A stretch of 64,000 nt of DNA from positions 1,500,501 to 1,564,500 of the forward strand of contig NZ_LT607750.1 of NCBI RefSeq assembly GCF_900090235.1. The letters run 5' to 3'. Positions 17,865 through 26,731 of this stretch are shown piece by piece (position 1 is the stretch's first letter; each line of letters begins with the position of its first letter). A program made the translations under genes and the position numbers. The notes below the pieces were generated by a model. That model did not search any database, was not told the origin of the DNA, and worked only from the letters and a program-made list of their open reading frames with translations. The stretch comes from Micromonospora echinaurantiaca (GTDB lineage Bacteria > Actinomycetota > Actinomycetes > Mycobacteriales > Micromonosporaceae).

Positions 17865-19130
17865 TCAGGCGGCTTCGCGGGAGACGGCCGGCGCGAGGGC
17901 CGGCTCGTGGGCGGCCGGCTCCGAGCCGGCCCGGCGGATCGGCGTGAACAGCCCGCTGATCGCCACCAGCAGGCAGCCGGTGCCCGCGACCAGGGCGACA
18001 GCGGTGACGCCGTACCGGCCGGCGGCCCAGGTCAGCACGGCCGCACCGGCCGGCCCGAGCGAGTAGTGCGTGCTCCAGAACGCCGAGGTGACCCGGCCGA
18101 GCAGGTGGTCGGGCGTGATCTCCTGGCGCAACGACATGGAGCAGATCCCGCCCACGCTGACACCGCACAGGTACACCGCGGTGAGCACGGTGACGGCGGG
18201 CACGTTCCCGACCAGGCCGATGCCCACGATGGCCAGGCCGCAGGTGGAGAGGGCGCCGACCCAGGTGACGCCGAAGCCGCGCCGGCGGCGCAGCGGCGCG
18301 ACCAGCAGCGCCCCGGCGATGGTGCCCAACGCCGCCAGGCCGAGCACGATGCCGACGGTGCGGTCGGAGCCGCCGAGGTCGTGCTTGACGTGGTAGACGA
18401 GCACGTCGGTGAAGCCGTACGTCAGGAAGATGAAGACCGACAGCAGCACGGTCAGCGAGCGCAGCACGGGCTGACGCCAGAGGAACCGGGCGCCGGCCAG
18501 GAACTCGGCGAGCCGCCCGGTGCTGGCGGTCGCCGCACCGTCGTCGGCCTTGCGGAGTCGAACCAGCCAGAGGCCGGCGGCCGACAGGGCGAAGCTGGCC
18601 GCGTTGATGGCGATGGCCGCCGTCGGGCCGAACTGGGCGGACACCACGCCGGCGAGCAGCGGCCCACCCACGGCGGCCAGCGCGTAGGTTGCCTGTAGGC
18701 GGCCGTTGGCCTCGGTGATCCGGTCGCGGTCGACCAGGTTGCGGACGGCGGTGACCGCGGCGACCTGGAACACCATGCCGGCGGCTTCGCAGATCGGCAG
18801 GACGACGAAGAGCAGCCAGACCTGCGGGCCGGCGAGCCAGGCCAGCGGGATGAGGCTGTAGAGGATCAGCCGGGCCAGGTCGGCGGCGATCATCAGGGTG
18901 CGCCGGTCGTACCGGTCGACCAGGACGCCGCCGAAGACGCCCGCGCCGACGGAGGCGGCACCGGCGACCGCGGTGAGCAGGCCCATCTGGGCGACCGATC
19001 CGGTGGCGTGCAGCACGAGCAGCGGCACCGCCAGGTAGGCGAACGCGTCGCCGGCGGCGGAGAGCGACTGCGCGACCCAGTACGTGCCGAAGTTGCGGTC
19101 ACGCCACAGGGGAGGCCGGACCGCGTTCAT
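17865..19130 (-). CDS. MFS transporter (EntS/multidrug type)
   Basis: About 421 aa from ATG 19130; ATG 19151 would add 7 residues. Twelve hydrophobic helices are visible. It starts with LWRDRNFGTYWVAQSLSAAGDAFAYLAVPLLVL, carries the motif A loop GVLVDRYDRRTLM and a second half starting near FLWRQPVLRSLTVLLSV. This is the pattern of small-molecule exporters related to EntS and macrolide pumps. Substrate unknown. It is followed closely by the nucleotidyltransferase on the same strand, which might suggest a shared resistance role (weak inference). Confidence 0.88.
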   Translation of the reverse strand: MNAVRPPLWRDRNFGTYWVAQSLSAAGDAFAYLAVPLLVLHATGSVAQMGLLTAVAGAASVGAGVFGGVLVDRYDRRTLMIAADLARLILYSLIPLAWLAGPQVWLLFVVLPICEAAGMVFQVAAVTAVRNLVDRDRITEANGRLQATYALAAVGGPLLAGVVSAQFGPTAAIAINAASFALSAAGLWLVRLRKADDGAATASTGRLAEFLAGARFLWRQPVLRSLTVLLSVFIFLTYGFTDVLVYHVKHDLGGSDRTVGIVLGLAALGTIAGALLVAPLRRRRGFGVTWVGALSTCGLAIVGIGLVGNVPAVTVLTAVYLCGVSVGGICSMSLRQEITPDHLLGRVTSAFWSTHYSLGPAGAAVLTWAAGRYGVTAVALVAGTGCLLVAISGLFTPIRRAGSEPAAHEPALAPAVSREAA

Positions 19131-19185
19131 GCCGGCGAGGGTATCGGGCACCCGCCGGCCGGGCGGGGCGGGTTGGCGAGGGCGG

Positions 19186-21702
19186 TCACCGGGGCTGCGA
19201 CCGGTGGCGGAGCGGACCGGGGTGCACGGACCAGAGCAGCCGCCGCCACCAGGGGCGGGCGGCGCGTAACGCGTCCACGTAGGCGGTGGCGACCGTGGCG
19301 GCGCGGGCGGCCTGCTCGCCGCTGGCGGTGCCGGGCGCGAAGGCGACCTGATTGAGCAGGTCGGCGAGTTCGTCCACCGCCACGCCGACCGGCCCGGCCA
19401 AGTCGTGGCCCGGCGCGCCGACCGGCCCGGCCAAGGCGTGGCCTGGCGCGGCGGGTGGGCCGTCCACGCCGAGGTCCGCCATGCCGGACCGCGACCCGTC
19501 CGCGCCAGGGTCCGCCGTGCCCGACGCGGGGAGTCCCGCGCGGTGGGCGGCGGCGAGGGCGCGGTGGGCGCGGGCGGCGACCTCGGTGGCGGCGAGGTCC
19601 CCGCCGACCGGGTGCCCGGCGAGGCGCAGCGCGTCGGTCACCTCCCGCCAGGCGCCGGCGATGCGCTGGCCGGGGTCGCCCCGTTCGAGCCGGGCCCGGG
19701 TCAGCGACCGGCGCATCAGCAGCAGGGTGAGCAGCAGCGCCCCGACCAGCAGCAGCACACCGCCGGTTCCGCCGCCGACCAGCACCGGCGTCGGTACGCT
19801 CCCGCCGTCCACCGGCGGCCCCGGTGCGGCTGCCGGTTCCGGTTCGGCGGTCGGCTCCAGGGTCGGCTCGGGCACCTCCGACGGCGGCGGGTCCTCCGGC
19901 TGGGGGCGGAAGTCCTCCTCGACCGGTCGGGGTTCCTGGTCGGGGCGGGGCAGCGGGTCGAACGGCACCCACCCGAGTCCTTCGAAGAGCACCTCCGGCC
20001 AGGCGTACGCGTCGGCGGCCCGGACCGGTCCGTCGCCGGTGGACTCGAAGCCGACCACCACCCGGGTGGGCAGCCCGGTCAGCCGGCCCAGCACCGCGAA
20101 GGCGGCGGCGAACTGCTCGGACGTGCCGCGTTGCCCGCCGCCGTTGCGGGGGCCGAAGAGGAAGAAGTTCAGGTTCGGGTAGGCGTGCCCGCTGGGTGCG
20201 TCGGCCACCAGCCGGTAGTGCTCGGCGAGGAACTGCTCCACGGCGAGGGCCCGGGCGTACGGCGCCCCGTTCTCCTCGGCCAACTGCGTGGCGAGCCGGC
20301 GCAGCGGCTCGGGCACGCCGTCGGCGACCCGCAGCACCCGGGCCACCTGATCGCCGGCCGGCACGTTCGCGGTGGCCAGCAGGTTCACGTCTGGCCGTTC
20401 CCGTTCCGAGGTCACCGTGTAGCGCAGCCCCGGGCTGAGCCCCTCCGGTCGGATCAGCGTCCCGGTCGCCGGGTCGTACGCCACCCGGGCGCCGGTGACC
20501 TCGCGGGGGGTGGCGACGGCGGGCAGCAGCCGCCCGGTCAGGTCGGCGACGGTGATCTCCTGCCGTACCGTCTCGACGGTGCTGTCCTGGGCCGGTGCCG
20601 CCGCCGGCAGGATCCGGCCGGCGTTGCGGTAGGTCGCGCCGACCCGCCAGGTCACCCCGTCGTAGTCGCTGAGCACGGCCAGCCGGATCCGCAGCGCAAG
20701 CTCCTCGGCCGGCTCCCCGTCCCCGGCGGCATCGCCGGTCGGCGGGGGAGCCGCGGTCGGGCCGGCGGGTCGCTCGGTGCGGACGTCGAGCAGCTTCTGC
20801 TCCGGGTTCAACGCCCAGCCGGAGATGCGGATCAGCGGGTTCTCGTCGAGCGTCTCCACCTGCGGCGGTTCCACGTACCGGCGCGGGTCCACCGGCCGGT
20901 CCTGGACCCGGGCGGCGACCAGCGGCCCGAGCAGCGCGGCCAGCGCCACCACGACGGCGACCCCGGCGGCGGAGGCGGCGGCCAGCCGGGCCCGCACGGC
21001 GGTGCGGACGGCCGGGGCGAGCCCGGCCGCCGGATCCCCGCCGGCCGTACTGGGTTGCGCCGAGACAGCGAGGCCGAGCACCGCCACGGCGACCAGGGCC
21101 AGCGTCGGCCGGATCGCCGGGTCGGCGTTCGGTCCGACCACGTAGAGCGCGCCCGCGTAGAGCAGCAGCGGTGGCAGGTAGCCGAGCAGCACCCTGCCCG
21201 CCCGTAGCGCCACCTCCGCGCCGGCGAGGCCGGCCAGCCAGGCCGCGACCAGCGGCACCAGCACGGTGTCCGGGGTCGGCTCGACCGGGATCATCGCGGT
21301 CAGCAGCCGGGGGATGCCGTTGCGGGCGGCGTCGGCCGCCACCTCGGCGAACCCGCCGGGCAGCTCGGCCCGGGTCGCGGTGTGCCGCAGGGACCAGGCC
21401 GTCCAGCCGGCCATGGCCAGCACCGAGATCGGTGCTACCAGCCAGGACGGCAGCCGCCGGGCGGCCACGCTGACCAGCACCGAACCGACGGCGGCGCCGA
21501 GAACCAGCGCGGTCAGCACTCCGCCGGCGTAGACCCGGCCGAGCACCACGCCGGCCAACCCGATCATCGCGACCAGGGCCAGCGGCACCGGCACGGCGCG
21601 CAGGAACCGGCCGAGGCGGGTGGTGACCGGCCGGTCCGGACCGCCGGGCTCCCGGGGAGCGTCGGTGGTCGCGTCGGCCGCCGGGGGTCCGGTCAGGGTC
21701 AC
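19186..21702 (-). CDS. TgpA-like membrane protein with degenerate transglutaminase domain
   Basis: About 838 aa. GTG 21702 overlaps the DUF58 stop by 4 nt (GTGA), better than the ATG at 21723. Five to seven N-terminal helices (about 28-235, DUF3488-like) precede an extracellular domain (about 260-590), a Pro/Glu-rich linker, one more helix and a C-terminal DUF4129-like cytosolic region. The transglutaminase core reads GTSEQFAAAFAVLGRLTGLPTRVVVGF, with Ser where the nucleophilic Cys normally is. The usual HAW is AYAW, replacing the catalytic His with Tyr; the Asp in WVPFDPLP remains. It is likely a non-catalytic binding or scaffold domain. Last gene of the MoxR cluster. Confidence 0.87.
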   Translation of the reverse strand: MTLTGPPAADATTDAPREPGGPDRPVTTRLGRFLRAVPVPLALVAMIGLAGVVLGRVYAGGVLTALVLGAAVGSVLVSVAARRLPSWLVAPISVLAMAGWTAWSLRHTATRAELPGGFAEVAADAARNGIPRLLTAMIPVEPTPDTVLVPLVAAWLAGLAGAEVALRAGRVLLGYLPPLLLYAGALYVVGPNADPAIRPTLALVAVAVLGLAVSAQPSTAGGDPAAGLAPAVRTAVRARLAAASAAGVAVVVALAALLGPLVAARVQDRPVDPRRYVEPPQVETLDENPLIRISGWALNPEQKLLDVRTERPAGPTAAPPPTGDAAGDGEPAEELALRIRLAVLSDYDGVTWRVGATYRNAGRILPAAAPAQDSTVETVRQEITVADLTGRLLPAVATPREVTGARVAYDPATGTLIRPEGLSPGLRYTVTSERERPDVNLLATANVPAGDQVARVLRVADGVPEPLRRLATQLAEENGAPYARALAVEQFLAEHYRLVADAPSGHAYPNLNFFLFGPRNGGGQRGTSEQFAAAFAVLGRLTGLPTRVVVGFESTGDGPVRAADAYAWPEVLFEGLGWVPFDPLPRPDQEPRPVEEDFRPQPEDPPPSEVPEPTLEPTAEPEPAAAPGPPVDGGSVPTPVLVGGGTGGVLLLVGALLLTLLLMRRSLTRARLERGDPGQRIAGAWREVTDALRLAGHPVGGDLAATEVAARAHRALAAAHRAGLPASGTADPGADGSRSGMADLGVDGPPAAPGHALAGPVGAPGHDLAGPVGVAVDELADLLNQVAFAPGTASGEQAARAATVATAYVDALRAARPWWRRLLWSVHPGPLRHRSQPR

Positions 21703-22922
21703 CACCGGCGCACCCCGTCCCACTCGGCGGCGAACGCGGCCCCGTCGGCCGCGTCCACCACGACCATGCCCGCCGCGCCCGCCGGGGTGGGCTCCGGCCC
21801 GCCGAACACCCCGACCACCACCGAGGGGTACGCGCCGCGCAGCGCGCCGACGTGCCCCAGGTCGCCCCGGCTGCCCGGGCCGGTGAGGAAGACCAGCGTG
21901 TCGCCGAGCCGGTCCTGCCGCAGCCGGTTGGCGGCGGCGCGCAGCGCGTCGTCGGCGGTGGAAAGCTGCGCCGCGGCGAGCCGGTCCAACGGCCCGCCGC
22001 CGGTGAGCCCGCCGCCGCCGGCGGCGCCCGGTGCGATGGCGCTCGATGCGGTGGCGTCCGGTACGGCGGCGCCCGGTGCGGCGGTCTCCGGGTCGGGGGC
22101 GACGAAGAGCAGCACCACCGGCAGGTCCTCCCGGAACGCGGCGGTCACGATCGACGCCGCCGCCTCGCAGCCCGACTCGAAGCTCTCGGCCACCCCGTCC
22201 ACCCGGTCGGGATAGGCGGCGGCCCGGTTGTCCAGCAGCACCACGATCCGGGGCAGGCTGGTGTCCACGTTCTCCCGCACCATCAGCTCACCCACCCGGG
22301 CGCTGGTGCGCCAGTGCACCCGGCGCAACTCGTCGCCGACCACGTACTCGCGCAGCGAGTCGAAGGTGATCGAGCCGTGCGGCACCGCGTCCACCCGGCC
22401 GTCCAGGCTGCGCCCGGCGCCGGTGGGCACCGCGCGCAGCGGGTGGATCCGCGGGTGCACCCAGACCGGGACGGTGCCGCCGTACGCGCGGGCCACCGAC
22501 ACCAGCCCGAGCGGGTCACGCCGGGTCACCCGCAGCGGGCCGACCGGCACCACCCCACGGCGCCGGGTCGGCACGTCGTAGCGGACGGTGGTGTCCCGGC
22601 CGGGGCGCAACCGCAGCACCGGCACCGGCACCGCCCGGTCCCCGCACCGGTCCTCGGCCACCAGGCTCGCCGCCCGCAGCCGGCCGCTGTTGCGCACGGT
22701 CACCGTCATGCTCGCCGGCTCACCCCGGGCCACCCGGTCCGGGTCGGCGCTGCGGGCCACCTCCAGCCGGGGCCGCCAGGCCGCGGTCAGCACGGCGTAG
22801 CCGACCGCGGCGCCGGCCGCCGCGCCCAGCAACGTCAACTCCGGGTACGCGAAACGGAACCCCACCCCGAGCAGCACCACGGCGGCGACGAGCAGCCCGA
22901 CCCCGCGGGCGGTGATCCCCAC
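21699..22922 (-). CDS. DUF58 domain protein
   Basis: 407 aa. Two N-terminal helices (about 7-45) precede a beta-rich segment and the DUF58 signature (FDSLREYVVGDELRRVHWRTSARVGELMVRE), followed by a von Willebrand A-like fold with VLLDNRAA. A Gly/Ala-rich insertion is seen near residues 280-310. DUF58 proteins are normally encoded with a MoxR ATPase and a TgpA protein and are thought to take part in assembly or quality control at the membrane. It starts 13 nt after the moxR stop and overlaps the next gene. Confidence 0.9.
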   Translation of the reverse strand: MGITARGVGLLVAAVVLLGVGFRFAYPELTLLGAAAGAAVGYAVLTAAWRPRLEVARSADPDRVARGEPASMTVTVRNSGRLRAASLVAEDRCGDRAVPVPVLRLRPGRDTTVRYDVPTRRRGVVPVGPLRVTRRDPLGLVSVARAYGGTVPVWVHPRIHPLRAVPTGAGRSLDGRVDAVPHGSITFDSLREYVVGDELRRVHWRTSARVGELMVRENVDTSLPRIVVLLDNRAAAYPDRVDGVAESFESGCEAAASIVTAAFREDLPVVLLFVAPDPETAAPGAAVPDATASSAIAPGAAGGGGLTGGGPLDRLAAAQLSTADDALRAAANRLRQDRLGDTLVFLTGPGSRGDLGHVGALRGAYPSVVVGVFGGPEPTPAGAAGMVVVDAADGAAFAAEWDGVRRW

Positions 22923-22935
22923 GCCGACCCGCCGG

Positions 22936-23931
22936 TCAGCCCTGCACCGGGGCCGGCTGCCCGGACGGCAGCGGCACCGGCACCGAGGCGACCGCCTGGC
23001 GCAGCACCTCGGCGGCGGTCACCCCGCGTACCTGAGCGTCCGGGGTGAGCAGCAGCCGGTGCGCGAAGACCGGCTCGGCCAGCGCCTTCAGGTCCTCCGG
23101 CATGATCCAGCCGCGCCCGTCGATCAGCGCGTACGCGCACGCCGCCCGGGTCAGCGCGATCACACCCCGGGGGCTGACCCCGACCCGCACCTGCGGGTGG
23201 TTGCGGGTCGCGGCGGCCAGCCGGACCGCGTACGCGTAAAGGGGCTCGGCGATGTGCACCCGGCGGGCCATCTTCACCATCTCGCCGACGGTGGCGGTGT
23301 CGGTGACCGCGGTGAGCGCCTCGGGGGAGCGGACCGTGGCGCCGCGCAGCACCTCCACCTCGACCGCCTCGTCCGGGTAGCCGACGGAGAGCTTCACCAG
23401 GAAGCGGTCCAGCTGCGCCTCCGGCAGCCGGTAGGTGCCGTCCATCTCGACCGGGTTCTGGGTGGCGACCACCAGGAACGGCTGCGGCACCGGGTGCCGG
23501 ACGCCGTCCACGGTGACGGTGCGTTCCTCCATCACCTCCAGCAGCGCCGACTGGGTCTTCGGCGACGCTCGGTTGATCTCGTCGGCGATGACGATGTTGG
23601 CGAACACCGGCCCCGGGTGGAACTCGAAGCCCCGGGTGGCCTGGTTGAAGATGGTCACCCCGGACACGTCCGAGGGGAGCAGGTCCGGGGTGAACTGGAT
23701 CCGCCGCCACTGCCCCTTCACCGTCGCGGCGATGGCCCGGGCCAGCGTGGTCTTGCCGACGCCGGGCACGTCCTCCAGCAGCACGTGCCCCTGGGCGAAG
23801 AGGGCGGTCAGCGCCAGCCGGACCACCTGCGGCTTGCCCAGCACGACCGCGTTGACGTTCTCGGCCAGCCGGGCGGCGAGGGCGGCGAAGCCCTGCACCT
23901 CCGGCTGGGTGAGCGGCTCGTGGGTGTTCAC
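22936..23931 (-). CDS. MoxR-family AAA ATPase
   Basis: 331 aa. Walker A is EDVPGVGKTTLA and Walker B is IVIADEINRASPKTQSALLE, followed by sensor 1 in FLVVATQNPVE and a C-terminal lid domain with ARAACAYALIDGRGWI. Cytosolic AAA+ proteins of this type act as chaperones for partner VWA/DUF58 proteins. It lies 25 nt after the FN3 gene and 13 nt before DUF58, so it sits in the middle of a probable operon. Confidence 0.93.
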   Translation of the reverse strand: MNTHEPLTQPEVQGFAALAARLAENVNAVVLGKPQVVRLALTALFAQGHVLLEDVPGVGKTTLARAIAATVKGQWRRIQFTPDLLPSDVSGVTIFNQATRGFEFHPGPVFANIVIADEINRASPKTQSALLEVMEERTVTVDGVRHPVPQPFLVVATQNPVEMDGTYRLPEAQLDRFLVKLSVGYPDEAVEVEVLRGATVRSPEALTAVTDTATVGEMVKMARRVHIAEPLYAYAVRLAAATRNHPQVRVGVSPRGVIALTRAACAYALIDGRGWIMPEDLKALAEPVFAHRLLLTPDAQVRGVTAAEVLRQAVASVPVPLPSGQPAPVQG

Positions 23932-23956
23932 GGGTGGTGCTCCTTGCCTGAACGGG

Positions 23957-26581
23957 TCAGCAGGTCGGCAGGACGTTGATGTTGTCGCCGCCCTCCAGGT
24001 TGAGCCAGGCCCAGGGGATGTAGTTCTTCCCGCTGTACTCGACCTGCACCCACCAGGTGCTCGCCTTCTGGTTGTTGTAAATCCACGAGTCGACGTGATC
24101 GCCCGACTTCTTGCAGTACGCCTTCAGCCGGGTGCCCGGCTTCGCCCAACCGACCTGCCGGTCGTTGTCCTGCCGGGTGACCGAGAAGATCTCGTTGCCG
24201 TTGCGGCCGTCCACGTCCTTGTTGCAGTACGTGCGCTGGTCGCCGTCGGGGCCGTTGTTGCAGGTGGCGATCCCGTAGAGGGCGTCGGTGGTCTGCGCGC
24301 GGGTGGCGGTGCCCTCGCCGGCGGCGTTGCTCGCGGTCACCGTGAAGGTGTACTTCGTGCCCGGGGCCAGGCCGCTCATCGTGATGCTGGAGCACGGGCC
24401 GGTCTTCGCCGGCTCGCCGGACGTGCTCAGCGAGCAGGACGCCTGCCCGCCGCCGGCGTCCACCGTGAACGTCACCGTCGCCGCCGTGGCGGTCGCCGAC
24501 GAGCCGGTCACCGTGACCCGCGGCTCGGCCACCGTCCGCGCCGTCGCGGTGGCCTCCGGGCCGGGTCCGGCCTCGTTGACCGCCTTCACCTTGACCGTGA
24601 CGTTCTGGCCGTTGCCCAGCCCGCTCACCGTGGTCCGGGTGTCGGTCACCTCGCTGCTGCGCCCGCCCACGTCCACCAGGTACTTCGTCACCGGCCGGCC
24701 GTTCGCCTCGGCCGGCGACCACTGCACCGCGACCGTGCCCGGCTGGTTGGCCACCGTGCTCGCCCGCAACCCGGCCGGCTGCCCCGGCGCCGCGTACGGC
24801 ACCACCGTGTTGCTGACCGGCGACGCCGCCGACCCGGCGCCCTTGTCGTTGACCGACACCACGGTGAACGCGTACTGGGTGCCGTACTCCAGCTCGCCGG
24901 CCGGCACCACCAGCTCAGTCTTGCGCGACTCACCGGCCGGGGCGTTGGCGCCCGCCGAGGTGGCCGTCACCACGTACTTCGCGATGGTGTTGCCCTGTCC
25001 GTTCGCCGCCGGCCACCGCACCAGCACCGTGCCGTCCGGCCGCTCCTGCGCGGTGACGCTGGCCGGCGGATCGGGCACCGCCGCGGTCGGGATGACCGGG
25101 TTGCTGGTCCGCGCCGGGCCGGCGCCCTTGGCGTTCACCGCGTGCACCGAGAACCGGTACGTCTCACCGTTGGTCAGGCCCTTGATCTCCACGGCCCGCT
25201 GGTTGGCGCCCACCTCGTGCCGCTGACCGGCGCCCTCCACCACGTACCGGATGATCTGCGCGCCGTTGGCCGCGGCCGGCCGCCAGCTCACCCGGGCCTG
25301 CGCGTTGCCGGCGGCTGCGGTGACGCTGCGCGGCGCGCTCGGCTTGCCGACCTTGGGCTTCTTCGGCGGAGGCGGCGGCGGGGGAGCCGGCGGCGGGTCG
25401 CCGCCGAGCACGTCGTTGGCGTACTTGTCGACCTCGCGCATCTGGTGCTTGTCGTTGACCACCCGCGCGGTCGAGGTGTCGGGCGCGTTGATGAACAGGT
25501 GGTTCTCCCGGACCTCCAGCTCCAGCGGCCCGGTGGTCTTGCCGCGGATGGTGTCGACCAGCTGGCCGTTGGCGTCGAAGGAGTAGACGGTGCCGGTGGC
25601 CTCGTCGGCGCAGTAGAACCGGTTGGCCCAGGCCACCGCGGGGGAGAGCCGGTCACCGGTGCCCGGCACGGTGAACGCCCGCACCTCCCCGCCGGCACCG
25701 ACCGCGTGCACCTTCCGCTCGTCGGCCACCGTCACCGGCACCACCGGGCCGCTGGTGCGGATGGGCAGCGCGCCGGGAGCGGTCATCGGCAACGGCGTCC
25801 TGCGGACCTCGCCGCGCTGCACCCGGACCAGGGTGCCGGCCGTGCGGTCGAGCACGGCGACCCCGTCGTCCAGGGTGGAGACGACCAGCTCGTGGCTGGC
25901 CTCGGCGACGTCGTACGTCTCCACCTGCTTCGGGCTCAACCCGGCGCCGGCCGGAGCGGCCGAGGCGGGCGCGGAGGGCAGCGTCGCCGCGGTGATCGCC
26001 GAGACGGTGCCCTCGCTCGGCACCGCGATCCACAGCCGACCCTCGCCGTCGAACGATCCGCCGGTGATGCCCGGCGGGTAGCGCACCGGCTCACCGACCG
26101 GGGCCAGTGAGCGCGGATCGAGCTGGCGGACCACGCCCTGCACCGCGTCGACGACGAACGCGGCGTCCTCGTGCAACGCGACGTTCACGCCCAGGCCGGG
26201 GGTGGTACGGGTGGTCGCGGTGATCTGCAGCGTGGCCAGGTCCAGTGAGCTGACCTGACCGGTGTTCAGGTCCCGCAGGATCAGCAGCCGGTCGGTCTGG
26301 GTGACCTGCATCGGGTGCCGGCGGGCGGCCGGGACCTCCACCCGGGTGTCCACCCGGGCGGTGACCCCGTTGACCCGGGCCAGCTCGCTGCGCGCGGCGC
26401 TCCACAGCCAGGAACTCGCGTCGTAGCTGGCCACCGCGTTGTCGGCGGCGCCGAGCCCGAGCACGGTCAGCCCCATGGCGGCGAGCAGCGCGGCCACCGT
26501 GGCGATGGTGACCAGGCCGCCCCGGAACCGCGATCGGGGGCGAGTGGCGTCGGTGCGCACGGCGTCGTCGATGGTGGCCAC
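23957..26581 (-). CDS. Membrane-anchored beta-propeller/fibronectin type III protein
   Basis: 874 aa. One N-terminal membrane helix (about 22-46) is followed by an extracellular beta-propeller-like region (about 90-385), a Pro/Lys linker with a run of prolines (395-415), four fibronectin type III repeats (about 415-500, 503-597, 598-682 and 685-768) and a Cys-rich C-terminal domain (770-874) with six Cys that resembles a bacterial SH3-like module. It is probably a cell-surface protein. It opens the group moxR-DUF58-tgpA (25 nt spacing), so it may be the substrate or anchor of that machinery (inference). Confidence 0.85.
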   Translation of the reverse strand: MATIDDAVRTDATRPRSRFRGGLVTIATVAALLAAMGLTVLGLGAADNAVASYDASSWLWSAARSELARVNGVTARVDTRVEVPAARRHPMQVTQTDRLLILRDLNTGQVSSLDLATLQITATTRTTPGLGVNVALHEDAAFVVDAVQGVVRQLDPRSLAPVGEPVRYPPGITGGSFDGEGRLWIAVPSEGTVSAITAATLPSAPASAAPAGAGLSPKQVETYDVAEASHELVVSTLDDGVAVLDRTAGTLVRVQRGEVRRTPLPMTAPGALPIRTSGPVVPVTVADERKVHAVGAGGEVRAFTVPGTGDRLSPAVAWANRFYCADEATGTVYSFDANGQLVDTIRGKTTGPLELEVRENHLFINAPDTSTARVVNDKHQMREVDKYANDVLGGDPPPAPPPPPPPKKPKVGKPSAPRSVTAAAGNAQARVSWRPAAANGAQIIRYVVEGAGQRHEVGANQRAVEIKGLTNGETYRFSVHAVNAKGAGPARTSNPVIPTAAVPDPPASVTAQERPDGTVLVRWPAANGQGNTIAKYVVTATSAGANAPAGESRKTELVVPAGELEYGTQYAFTVVSVNDKGAGSAASPVSNTVVPYAAPGQPAGLRASTVANQPGTVAVQWSPAEANGRPVTKYLVDVGGRSSEVTDTRTTVSGLGNGQNVTVKVKAVNEAGPGPEATATARTVAEPRVTVTGSSATATAATVTFTVDAGGGQASCSLSTSGEPAKTGPCSSITMSGLAPGTKYTFTVTASNAAGEGTATRAQTTDALYGIATCNNGPDGDQRTYCNKDVDGRNGNEIFSVTRQDNDRQVGWAKPGTRLKAYCKKSGDHVDSWIYNNQKASTWWVQVEYSGKNYIPWAWLNLEGGDNINVLPTC

Positions 26582-26731
26582 AGCCCGGTGCCTCCCCTGG
26601 TCGTCCTGGCAGGTGGCGCGCCCGTCGGCGACCCTCCCCTGAGCCGGGTGCCATCATATGGCCCGGCCGAGGGTGGGGGAACCCGCACCGTCCCGCTGTG
26701 GACACCCAGCGTGTGTGGCCGGTGTGGACGT

